NCBI RefSeq assembly: GCF_000972845.2 | Contig: NC_040018.1 | Coordinates: 11,443,157 to 11,507,156, forward strand | Direction of reading: 5' to 3' | Origin: Larimichthys crocea | Lineage: Eukaryota > Chordata > Actinopteri > Sciaenidae | DNA length: 64,000 nt | Shown: positions 48,901 to 56,020 of the stretch, piece after piece | How positions within the stretch are numbered: the first letter of the stretch is position 1 | Layout: every line of letters begins with the position of its first letter | Position numbers and translations under genes: made by a program | Notes under the pieces: generated by a model | What the model saw: the letters and a program-made list of their open reading frames with translations, nothing else | The model's database searches: none | Told to the model about the DNA's origin: nothing

Positions 48901-51900
48901 GTGATAGGTTCTCCGTGACTGTGCCATTGATCTGCCAGTGGAAGAATAGCGGGTCAGCTCAAGAACTGAATTGACAAGTTATATAAGTAATTTTTCTCTA
49001 GGGCCCAATGTGCTTTAAAAAGGGGTATCACCACAAGGCAAAGAGGGCGAGGCTAGAAGTTTAAAAATATATATCATCTTTAGGCTTACTATACAGTTAG
49101 TGCTGTCTGAGTCCTCGAAGTTGTGCATCATATATAAGGTATAAAGAAAAACATTACTATCTTTATTCAGGAATTTATTTCTGTCATCCAATCACAATTC
49201 AAGTTGAAAACACCTCTGCGTCTCTTTACAACAACTGATACACTAAATTGGATTTGGAGGATTTCTCCCTCCTCAGGGGCTGAGTGGATAAAAATTCAAA
49301 GGAATAATGGAATGTGTGGTATTCTTGCTGGTGCGCCTGCATACTAATGAACTGTGACCTCAGTCTGCAAGACACTTTCAGCAGCTCACAGACTACCACA
49401 GCAGTGAACTTGCAGTTTTCTGCTTTCTACCTCACTACTTCAGTTAATGGAATCATTTAAATCTATTTCTTTAGATCTTCATCTTTAAAATTTCATCAGT
49501 TCATTTCACCTTTATAGTGTTTTAACCACTTTTATAACGTCTGTATTACTGACTGGCTCATTTAAGCAGCACCCTTTTCTCTCACCTTAAGTACAACATC
49601 TCCCTCCTGGATGTTTCCATCTCTGGCAGCAAGGCTTTCTGGGGAGATGTCCTTCACAAAGATGTGGCTGGCCAACCGCAATCCATATTCTGCTTTCAAG
49701 TTATATTGACAATAATTTAACCATCAAGACCTTTATTCTGAACACATAGTTTGCTCATATTTTATGTAAACGGGATGCAAGCATATATTTCCATATGCCT
49801 GGACATTGTGTTGCCCACCTTCATTTTTGCGGGACTTGACAAGGGTGACCTTGGCAGGCCTGGGTGGGGCAGAGGAGGCTTGTGATCGGCGATCAGAGCG
49901 TGGTGAGACGCTCCGCTCCCGCGAGGCACTGTGGTCCCGCCTGCTGCTGCTGCTCCGCTCACGGTCATGACGCCTGCCAGTGCCCGTGCCTCCGATTGCT
50001 CCTTCGTAGGCATTTGGACCAACACGCCCACTGTGGTGGTCATAGCCATCTTCCTCATCGCTGTCCTCTTCCTCGTGCTCTGACATCGTCTCCCTGTCCC
50101 CTGGCCGAGAAACAGGGATCTGCACTTTCCTTTTCCGGCGAATAGTCTTGGAATACACAGGAGGTTTTGAGTTAATGCTGCAATTATTATGGTCTTCCTC
50201 ACATCTAAACATGACATTATCATTAATTATTGGGGTCCACCCTCTTCTAATTGATGTTTAACAGAACGCACATCACAACATTTAGTCAAACAGCAATTAG
50301 AAAAAAGTAGACCTCAACCCTGAAATCATGCTCTATAACAACAGTAGTCATGGTGATTCATACCATTTCAAGCAAATTCAGGTTTGGATATGTTCAGTGT
50401 CAAACTTACTATCTTTGCATTTTTGCCACTCTTTCGGAGCTGCTGCACAGCGTAGGCATGCTCTACGTTGTCCATGGAGACTGCATTTACCATCACCACG
50501 CGGTCATTTTCTCTGAAACAGCCAGAAAATCAATTAATAGAATAAAAATAACATAATTCTAATTGATCTAAGCAAATCTAAATCACACCGAGATGTGAAG
50601 GTATGGTAAGGAGCTTACACTAATTCTGAAGTCAAACTAACAACACTCCAACAACCCTTTTGTGTGTAAATATTAAACACAACACAATATATTGATGGCA
50701 ATAGTTGAAGACTTACTGCAGCAGTCCCTCTGCAGGACCTCCTTTCAGAACATCAGATATCACAATGGAGGTTTCTCCACTCTGGAAATGAGGGTTATCT
50801 CGACCACCTGAGATGGCAATACCAAACCCAAAACCTGCGGCCTACACACAAAGAAAGACACACAAAACTGACTGATATTGCATAAATGGCAGATACATTA
50901 AGGCCAACATAGGCTAACAGGCTTTCTGTAGGTTGAGTATCAGTGAAACTGGTTTGAGGTGATATGGTCTGTGCAGTGGACTAGAGTAAAGCTATGCACC
51001 TGCAAGATATTGTGCTAAAGAGGTTACCATGGAGGTTTTAATGACTGATGTGCAGCCAGCAACAAGGGAGCAAGCCATGTGATGTAAATGGCTAATCATA
51101 CAGCCACAACAACACAGAAGAGCTGAGAACCACAGGCCGCACTGGGCTGCTCCTTCAGCCTAAAGCCGCTACTAATTAGATTACAGCAAGCAGGCCAGTC
51201 TAGACAGGTGCTCTACACAATCCCACGGCACAATAGCATCAACTAATGAAGAGTTTACTATCTCAAAGCAGAGTACATTCAGAGATTCAACATACAAGAC
51301 AATGTGTATTAATTTATCAGCTATCTCTGCAGGGAAGGTGGCTATGAATAGATTGATAGTTAACCTGATGTTGATTGTGCCTGTGGAGGTAATCAGTCAT
51401 AAGCACCGATCTTAACTACAGAGATTAGTACAATCAATCATAATTACATGTGACTTTACACTGAACAAACAACACATGGAGTAAAACTATCATCCCCCTC
51501 TTTCCCTGAAACTGTGTTAAGGAGAAGAGTATGTTGCCAACAGGAAGGAAATGAAATGAAGTAGTAAGGAAGTGGACGCTGATTTCTGTCTTCCTTAGTC
51601 TTGTTTCCTGCCATCTGGGTTCCTTGACTATTGTTTCAGCACCACACATCCTGCTGCTACAGCTGGCCCTCTCAGTACAGACACAGAGAAGAGACGTATG
51701 AGCAGGGGGACAGAAGAACAGGGAGGAAAAAGTGAAGAACACACAAGACGTGGTGCGAAATTAGGATGCCAGAGACAAGCAGAGAGGGAAAAAAGACAAA
51801 AGAAAAGAAAGGGGAGAGTGGATTAAAGACTGTAAACACTTACCCTGTGAAGGGTCACTGTGTGCTGTTCCCATATGACTGTTTCCTCCATCGCTGCACT
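26182..51900 (-). CDS. tjp1: tjp1: tight junction protein ZO-1, spliced coding sequence of 28 visible exons, 5' end missing
   Basis: ZO-1 is a MAGUK scaffold under the plasma membrane at tight junctions. In the family PDZ1 binds claudin C-termini, PDZ2 dimerises ZO proteins, PDZ3 and SH3-GuK bind JAM and occludin, and the C-terminal half binds actin. Exons (high to low): 51900-51844, 50841-50717, 50512-50410, 50146-49819, 49689-49586, 48931-48763, 48627-48492, 44844-44705, 44253-44148, 44034-43884, 41835-41727, 41621-41402, 40362-40178, 39949-39854, 37347-37265, 36974-36764, 35830-35730, 35639-35289, 34380-34129, 32916-32086, 31963-31881, 31674-31498, 31357-31251, 31129-30870, 30568-30420, 30330-30110, 29527-29384, 26276-26182. 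All junctions are GT-AG and in phase; the sum is 5094 nt (1697 codons plus TAA). Human ZO-1 has about 1748 residues, so little beyond a short first exon is missing. Residue numbers in the exon entries count from the codon at 51900. Paralogue a or b is undecided. Confidence 0.97.
29384..29527 (-). CDS. tjp1: tjp1 visible exon 27 (ZU5, middle)
   Basis: Residues 1619-1667: [40 protein letters not shown], then LKSSDSSS, almost unchanged from mammals. Acceptor TTTCCAG|GAG, donor TCGG|GTACGC. Confidence 0.97.
30110..30330 (-). CDS. tjp1: tjp1 visible exon 26 (ZU5, first part)
   Basis: Residues 1545-1619: [59 protein letters not shown], then [15 protein letters not shown]. This is the start of the ZU5 domain found in ZO-1, UNC5 and ankyrins; in ZO-1 it is reported to bind MRCK-beta and GRINL1A. 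Acceptor GTCTCCCAG, donor AAAG|GTAACT. Confidence 0.97.
30420..30568 (-). CDS. tjp1: tjp1 visible exon 25
   Basis: Residues 1496-1545: [39 protein letters not shown], then [10 protein letters not shown]. It aligns with the human DSGVETFSIHAEKPKYQINN to STVPKAIPV stretch leading into ZU5. Phase 0 entry; donor GTGAG|GTAAGA. Confidence 0.93.
30870..31129 (-). CDS. tjp1: tjp1 visible exon 24
   Basis: Residues 1409-1495: [57 protein letters not shown] and [20 protein letters not shown], clearly the human PNREDTAQAAFYPQKSFP to [11 protein letters not shown] segment. The acceptor (CGCATCCACAG) has a poor polypyrimidine tract, but the CTAAC branch-like site just upstream and the G|TC join support it. 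Confidence 0.94.
31251..31357 (-). CDS. tjp1: tjp1 visible exon 23
   Basis: Residues 1373-1409, a short Pro-rich exon: [19 protein letters not shown], then [14 protein letters not shown]. It corresponds to the human KRYEPIQATPPPPPLP region but is much shorter than the homologous human exon. Acceptor GTGATACAG, donor GAAG|GTAAAA. Confidence 0.9.
31498..31674 (-). CDS. tjp1: tjp1 visible exon 22
   Basis: Residues 1314-1373. [19 protein letters not shown] is followed by [20 protein letters not shown], which matches human [19 protein letters not shown] and anchors this part of the C-terminal region. The end ([15 protein letters not shown]) is variable. Acceptor CAACACAG, donor CCTAG|GTAATG. Confidence 0.95.
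31881..31963 (-). CDS. tjp1: tjp1 visible exon 21
   Basis: Residues 1287-1314, 27 codons plus two bases: [20 protein letters not shown] then LDQEKNF. I recognise no domain. The exon is placed by phase 0 entry from PVNK|, the acceptor TACTATAG, the donor TTTAG|GTGAGC, and an AG|A join that rebuilds an Arg codon with the following exon. Confidence 0.88.
32086..32916 (-). CDS. tjp1: tjp1 visible exon 20 (large Pro/Tyr-rich exon)
   Basis: Residues 1010-1286, 277 codons in one exon, phase 0 at both ends. It begins MFQKDPYS (human VYRKDPYP) and contains spaced Tyr-Asp-Pro motifs ([34 protein letters not shown]) and Pro-rich runs. It ends in the conserved block [20 protein letters not shown]. The exon overlaps the region that binds F-actin in mammalian ZO-1. 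It is predicted to be largely unstructured and is the fastest-diverging part of the protein. Confidence 0.96.
33893..33943. repeat. CA-rich microsatellite in tjp1 intron
   Basis: Imperfect CA repeat with interruptions (cccaccc, cata), in the intron just upstream (in gene sense, downstream) of the alpha exon, about 190 bp from its donor. It ends in a short A run. Confidence 0.9.
34129..34380 (-). CDS. tjp1: tjp1 visible exon 19 (alpha-motif cassette exon)
   Basis: Residues 926-1009, 84 codons, phase 0 at both ends, so it can be skipped without a frame change. It sits exactly where mammalian ZO-1 has the alternatively spliced alpha motif (80 codons, starting KAEASS; here KAEAAAV). Composition is Pro/Ser/Glu-rich ([31 protein letters not shown]) with little identity beyond the first residues. 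Acceptor CACTTCACAG, donor AAAG|GTATCC, an unusual +3 to +6. In mammals the alpha+ and alpha- forms differ between junction types; use in fish is inference. Confidence 0.9.
35289..35639 (-). CDS. tjp1: tjp1 visible exon 18 (acidic U6 region)
   Basis: Residues 809-925, 117 codons, phase 0 at both ends. It carries the Asp/Glu-rich segment after GuK ([50 protein letters not shown]). In mammals this U6 region folds back on the GuK core and tunes occludin and alpha-catenin binding. The end ([15 protein letters not shown]) aligns with human HRIDSPGFKPASQQ. Confidence 0.96.
35730..35830 (-). CDS. tjp1: tjp1 visible exon 17 (end of GuK)
   Basis: Residues 775-808: [20 protein letters not shown], then [14 protein letters not shown]. 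This is the last helix of GuK plus a short Gln run. Phase 0 exit at AAG|GTAAGA. Confidence 0.96.
36764..36974 (-). CDS. tjp1: tjp1 visible exon 16 (GuK core)
   Basis: Residues 705-775: [40 protein letters not shown], then [19 protein letters not shown] and KNNHHLFT. This is the most conserved part of the GuK domain. Acceptor GTGTGAAG|GAC, donor ACCA|GTGAGT. Confidence 0.96.
37265..37347 (-). CDS. tjp1: tjp1 visible exon 15 (GuK)
   Basis: Residues 677-704: [19 protein letters not shown], then HTIKQIIDR. The segment matches mammalian ZO-1 except for small changes at the ends. Phase 0 exit at CGG|GTGAGA. The preceding 2.5-kb intron holds no exon I can recognise. Confidence 0.95.
39854..39949 (-). 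CDS. tjp1: tjp1 visible exon 14 (GuK, degenerate P-loop)
   Basis: Residues 645-677: [20 protein letters not shown], then [12 protein letters not shown]. Active guanylate kinases have a GxxGxGKS/T P-loop at this point. Here the sequence is [12 protein letters not shown], which lacks it, as in all ZO proteins. The domain is therefore a binding module, not an enzyme. Confidence 0.96.
40178..40362 (-). CDS. tjp1: tjp1 visible exon 13 (SH3-GuK hinge, U5)
   Basis: Residues 583-645: [39 protein letters not shown], then [20 protein letters not shown]. The basic stretch corresponds to the U5 hinge between SH3 and GuK, implicated in occludin binding in mammals. The final SH3 strand lies after it, in the next exons. 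Confidence 0.96.
41402..41621 (-). CDS. tjp1: tjp1 visible exon 12 (SH3 domain)
   Basis: Residues 510-583, essentially the whole SH3 fold: [20 protein letters not shown], then [20 protein letters not shown] and [19 protein letters not shown]. As in other MAGUKs it packs with the GuK domain as one unit. One exon covers the domain. Donor AACAG|GTAAAA. Confidence 0.96.
41727..41835 (-). CDS. tjp1: tjp1 visible exon 11 (end of PDZ3)
   Basis: Residues 474-510: [19 protein letters not shown], then [17 protein letters not shown]. This completes PDZ3 and supplies the short connector to SH3. It is preceded by a 2-kb intron that carries a Tigger-like MITE. Donor GATG|GTGAGT. Confidence 0.96.
43243..43518. 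mobile_element. Tigger/pogo-like MITE, copy 2 (tjp1 PDZ3 intron)
   Basis: A 276-bp relative of copy 1 with the same ends (CAGTCGTCCCTC and CAGTGGTCCCTCG in reverse complement) and TA on both flanks (43241-43242, 43519-43520). Compared with copy 1 it lacks the first internal portion containing the T run. It carries an extra, diverged copy of the block ending ctaagggagtactg (ttggctaagggagaaccg). It lies between the two exons of PDZ3, well away from the splice sites. Confidence 0.8.
43884..44034 (-). CDS. tjp1: tjp1 visible exon 10 (PDZ3, first part)
   Basis: Residues 423-473: [20 protein letters not shown], then [17 protein letters not shown] and [18 protein letters not shown] is the PDZ3 carboxylate loop. 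In ZO-1 PDZ3 works with SH3-GuK in binding JAM-A and occludin. Ends in phase 0 at AGG|GTACGA. Confidence 0.96.
44148..44253 (-). CDS. tjp1: tjp1 visible exon 9 (linker before PDZ3)
   Basis: Residues 388-423: [19 protein letters not shown], then [17 protein letters not shown]. The first part is almost unchanged from mammals ([19 protein letters not shown]), which fixes the frame through this low-complexity region. Donor CTCAG|GTAAAT. Confidence 0.94.
44705..44844 (-). CDS. tjp1: tjp1 visible exon 8 (linker before PDZ3)
   Basis: Residues 341-388. [20 protein letters not shown] matches the mammalian linker; the following [20 protein letters not shown] is divergent; it ends LLPPLP. It lies between introns of 3.6 kb and 451 bp. 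Both borders are in phase 1/2 with their neighbours (AGC|C and G|AA joins). Confidence 0.93.
45875..45924. repeat. (TTA)n microsatellite in tjp1 intron
   Basis: Trinucleotide TTA/ATT run of about 50 bp with two interruptions, in the intron between the exons at 44844 and 48492. Confidence 0.9.
48492..48627 (-). CDS. tjp1: tjp1 visible exon 7 (PDZ2-PDZ3 linker)
   Basis: Residues 296-341, beginning [13 protein letters not shown] (human DISEIQSLASDHS) and running into a second Ser/Arg-rich segment ([13 protein letters not shown]) and [14 protein letters not shown]. Poorly ordered and likely phosphorylated, by analogy with mammalian ZO-1. Donor GGCAG|GTAAGC. Confidence 0.94.
48763..48931 (-). CDS. 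tjp1: tjp1 visible exon 6 (PDZ2, second half)
   Basis: Residues 240-296, from [19 protein letters not shown] through [19 protein letters not shown] to the linker [18 protein letters not shown]. It completes PDZ2. Phase 0 at the start, one base of an Asp codon at the end (GAC G|GTGAGA). Confidence 0.95.
49586..49689 (-). CDS. tjp1: tjp1 visible exon 5 (PDZ2, first half)
   Basis: Residues 205-239: [19 protein letters not shown], then [15 protein letters not shown]. The YGLRL segment is the PDZ2 peptide-binding loop; in ZO-1 this domain forms the domain-swapped homo- or heterodimer. The acceptor follows AAAGCAG and the donor is AAG|GTGAGA. Confidence 0.95.
49819..50146 (-). CDS. tjp1: tjp1 visible exon 4 (PDZ1-PDZ2 linker, Ser/Arg-rich)
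   Basis: Residues 96-205. It opens with the end of PDZ1 ([15 protein letters not shown]), continues with an acidic patch ([14 protein letters not shown]), then an Arg/Ser-rich stretch ([26 protein letters not shown]), and ends with the first PDZ2 strand [11 protein letters not shown]. The RS-rich linker is a known phosphorylated, poorly ordered part of ZO proteins. A Gly-rich run (GAIGGTGTG) at residues 145-153 is not in the human protein as I recall it. Confidence 0.95.
50410..50512 (-). CDS. tjp1: tjp1 visible exon 3 (end of PDZ1)
   Basis: Residues 61-95, containing [15 protein letters not shown] and [14 protein letters not shown], the last strands and second helix of PDZ1. The first base completes the Gln codon split with the preceding exon; the exon ends in phase 0 at ATA|GTAAGT. 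Confidence 0.95.
50717..50841 (-). CDS. tjp1: tjp1 visible exon 2 (PDZ1 core)
   Basis: Residues 20-61, entered in phase 0 and left after two bases of a Gln codon. It holds the PDZ1 carboxylate-binding loop GFGFGIAI, followed by [20 protein letters not shown] and KGGPAEGLL, nearly identical to the vertebrate ZO-1 PDZ1 that binds claudin tails. Acceptor GTGTGTAG|GCC, donor CA|GTAAGT. Confidence 0.95.
51844..51900 (-). CDS. tjp1: tjp1 visible exon 1 (start of PDZ1)
   Basis: Nineteen codons (residues 1-19), phase 0 at both ends, containing [15 protein letters not shown], the conserved lead-in to ZO-1 PDZ1. The acceptor follows TTGTGTTGCAG and the donor is AGG|GTAAGT. In mammals a far-upstream exon supplies about nine more residues (MSARAAAAK in human), so this is the second coding exon. 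Its internal ATG (residue 4) could serve as a start if an alternative 5' exon is used, but nothing in the window shows that. Confidence 0.93.
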
Positions 51901-54900
51901 CTGCAACACAAGAGAGAAAACATCAGTATCTCGAGGCCACTTTATGGGGTACAACTCTATGGTAGTTTTTAGACAGTTAGTGTGGTGGTGTGATGGACGG
52001 CATTATATTGAATGGTCCGATGCCTTGTCTTTTACATATATGACAGGAACAGCCTCAAAAATAGATCAGAGTTAAGTCACCACCTCTCTGAAAATGTAAA
52101 TAAAAAGTAAGTACACACATGTATACTGAATACTTCATGTGGACTGCAGCAGGTCTGAACCTGAATCAACAAATTTAAACTGAAGGTAATAAATACAGGT
52201 TTTCTATGCACTTCTTGTGCATGTATTTGCCCTTTATTATGGTGAAATCTTTCTGTTCCTAAGAAGTGGAGTACTCTCTAAATAAGGGCACAATAAGCAG
52301 CGTGCAAGACACACATATAAATAAACACACACACCCAGAATGACTCACAAAATCCTGCAAACAGTACATAGTTTATATGTAGTTTTAAATGAGTGGCAGT
52401 CTAAAAATCTACATTTAGTGCACTCAGTGGTTTGCAGTCTGCAGTCCTGTTTCACTACGCAGAGTTGTTGTTTGGCTACAAGCAAGGTAGACTCTATTGC
52501 TAATTTGCACAACTAAGTCCCGGAGTCCTAAAAGTCTGCATGTGAAAAGATTATGAATGACAGCAGCATGAGTAACCAGCCTGCAGAGACTGACTGAGTG
52601 AAACATTCCTCTAATATTCCTGGCTGGATCTTCTGAGAGAGCTGAAGTAAAGAAGGTATTCAGCTGCTCCTCTGACCTGCCTCTCTGGATTAAACTGATT
52701 CTAGGCAGGCATCTTTACATCACACAGGTTTCCCTTTATGCATGATTCATCTTTTAGTGTAGTGCTTTCTTTTTTCATTTCTTTTATGTGTCTGCCAGTC
52801 TGTCAGTGTTTCACTGTCACATTGATTACTCCACATGAAGCCCAGAAAAATGTGATAATGTTTGTAATATTAGGTCAAACAGGCACTCCTAAATTTGTGT
52901 CTCAAAGGAGTGTTTTTTTTTAACACCCGGAGTGCTATGTCCCAGCTTTAAATTACAGCTTTACTCTGCTTCCCTCCAGCTGATGAAGCAACACTGCTGT
53001 CCAGTCTGTCTGCCTGCAGGGACTGATGGTACAGCTGTCTGTGGCAGAGTGCTGAGCACAGTCCAATGTGGCAGGGAAAGGAAAAGACACAAACACCACC
53101 ACACGTGGCAGGGTGCTCATTTACTACAACTTCTATAATCAGCTTTTTAAAATAACACACCATGTCATCTGTCCACCCTATCATCGTGATAATCTCACTC
53201 CCTCACCCCTTAATCGTCACCTAATCCCTAAACCATCTCACCCATCATCTTTGACATCACCATCATTACTGTCATCAACCTCCCTTAACCTTAACTACGC
53301 AGTTTACAGGAGGTTCAAGCTGTAAAGCTGCAAACGGCATGGGGTGAGGACGCAGGCCAAGAGCCAGCTGATGAGTGTCCAGTGTTTGTGGACATTCCCA
53401 GAAAACACTATACTGAGGATGGTGTCTTATGGAAAGAGACACAACTAAACACAACAAAGATAACACTGATTTCCTAGATACTTAAATGTGACTAAACATG
53501 ATGAATAGAACCCCGTGCCTGTTGACTTTCAAACAAGAAATATACTGCTTGAGAGAAAAAACTATTTGTCACTTACGCAATCAAAAGTAGATTCATTAAC
53601 TGTTTTAAATAAACAATTAACTGGAATAATGTTCTTACATTTCCCTATCTCATCTTATTGATGATACACTTAATATCTTTGTGTTTTGGACTAAATAGCA
53701 ACAAAAACAGGCAGCCCAAAAGTTGACAAATGTCATTTGAGCAGCATGTTTTCTCAGTAACATTTGTTTACATGAGTTAGTGTATTTACATGTTGGGGCA
53801 ATGTCCAGAAGGATGTGTTTCCAAACAAGGTGTGTGACGGTTAACTGCCCGAGGCCACGTTTTGACACACGCCTGTCATCCGTTTGAGTCTGTCAATGAG
53901 GTGGGGGGTAGAAACGCAGGTGGTGGTGGGGCGGTGCAGTGTTTTGACCTTTAAATACATCAATCTATTACTCTCACTAGACCTCCTGGATCATATTTCA
54001 TTGTCTCACTGGCACCTCATCAATACACCCCCACGATGCAGCCCCGTGCTATGTTTTAACACAGGTTGCTCATGTTTCAATCCCAAAGTTAAGCATAGGC
54101 ATCTGGCCCTGCAGGCACTAACCCATGCTACACTTACTGTAGGTCTCCTAATGTGAGTTTGTGCTTCAATCACTCTGTTCAATTCAGCTGGACCTGAACC
54201 TCTAAAACACACAGTTAACCCTTTGACCCTAATTTCCATGGCAGCTCTCTGTGGATGTTATTTATGTCCATAATTGGAACTGGGGGTACTTGGGTGTTCC
54301 CCCCTCTCTATCTCTCCCACCCCTCCTCCCTCCTGTCTGCCCCTACGACTCCCACAGTAATGCCACCATTGTGTGAAGGGACCTGACCCATTTAACCATG
54401 GCTCCCCCCGACATTCCCGAACACATCCATTCCTCTAAAGTGTTTTGTGATATATTCATCCATCCGTTCATCCATTCATTCATCTAACAGTCCAGGCAGA
54501 CGGGGGGCAGGGGGGGGCTATACCATGAGAAACAACAGCGTGCTGGGGTCATGTGACCAGGCGGTCAGGCAGGCAGGTGGCCTTGTCCTTGAACTATGTG
54601 TTGCACTGATAGTCAAAGAGAGGGAGCAAGGCTATAGGCTGCTTATACAACTTGCATATACAGTACCAACAGACAGGATACATAAAACTGTGGAGGATGG
54701 CATGTTAAATGACACGTCTGCGCCTCGGTCTCTATCCGGTTCTCACACTTAATGCTATTCATTAAAGTAAATCCTTCCTAAAAAACATGCTAAGGCAATG
54801 ACAAGGACTGTTTGTGTCGAACATATTTTCATTTCATCAAATCTAAAACACTGAAGTTCAACACACACACACACCTTCACCTCCACCACACACGTACACA

Positions 54901-55968
54901 TTGACCATAAGCCTTTCAAGGGAGGGCTGACAGTATGTGAGAGTGTATGAGCCATAAGGGTGTGGACATGCTTGCACAAGGGGACATGGGTCAGATGGTG
55001 CATGAGTCATAAGAAAGAGGCAGAAGACTTGCAGACTAATAGCCTGGCTTCAATTAGACTTTCATTTTACATTTAAATGGGAAACACTTAAGGGAAAGAG
55101 CAGTTTGCTCAACTCTACAATATACTGCAGCGTTGCAGACACACTTCATTACAAGGCGCTGAAAAAAATGGATTTAATTGCTCACTCTGCTTGATTTGGT
55201 TTTAATAGATAGCATTGTTGTACTCTAGCCTGTTAGCAGTAGAAACTCTGCCCCTGATAGATGTACATTATCTAAATAAATAAAATCGAGTGAACTGGTG
55301 ACAGCCAATAAGGTCAAGGAGAGAGAACCTGTCTGTCTTAGATTATTTACTCCACAGGGACGAGATCGCCGACTCTCAGATGAGATTATTACGGTAATTA
55401 ATCACTGCAATGTGAAGCAACGATTAACAGGCAGGCTGATTGAGTGTGAGATATGAGCCGGGTAGAAAGCAGAGAGTAACAGAACGTGTCAGGTGTATAC
55501 AAGAAGAAAACAAACAACTGGCTTTAACTGGCTGAATTTCAACAGCTATTTAAAATGCAAGGATGAAGGAGGCAAGGGTGCTGTCATTCTTTATAAAACT
55601 AAAATCTACAAACTCTGTGTCAAATAGTAACTTGGTTACCTCGTATATTTTGTTACAGTAACGTTTTAGTCATCATGCAAAAGCAAAGATTACAGAGCAT
55701 GTGGGGCCAAAGCAAACATGAACACAAGCGTGTCTCATTTTCTGGCGTAAAGAAATAATTAAAATACTGACGAGAAACAAAGGATGAGGTTTATCTCTGA
55801 AGTCACAGAGTTGTGTGAAACAATGGTGCGCTTGATGTTGCACAAACTGACGGCAGCCTGGTGTATTTATACATCCATATTAGTCAGGCCTGAGCTCTGG
55901 CCAGCAAGGCCCAGGGCTGGGAAACAAAGAGCAGCCACCAATCACACACATGTGTGCTTGTCCATGCA

Positions 55969-56020
55969 CACACACACAGCCACACACACACAGCCACACA
56001 CACACACACAGCCACAGCCA
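55969..56020. repeat. Compound CA/CAGC repeat
   Basis: CA runs separated by three regular cagccacaca interruptions, giving a higher-order period of roughly 16 bp, in the tjp1 upstream intron. Confidence 0.85.

Larger units (their letters stand above)
26277..51843 (-). other. tjp1 introns within the visible exon chain
   Basis: Introns over 300 bp: 26277-29383, 29528-30109, 32917-34128, 34381-35288, 35831-36763, 37348-39853, 40363-41401, 41836-43883, 44254-44704, 44845-48491, 48932-49585 and 50842-51843. They are AT-rich and I see no further exon or RNA gene in them. Notable content: a Tigger-like MITE at 43243-43518; a TTA microsatellite (45875-45924) and a GA tract (46131-46154) in 44845-48491; a CA repeat (33893-33943) in 32917-34128; a TA run near 47040-47059. 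Small or species-specific cassette exons could have been missed. Confidence 0.8.
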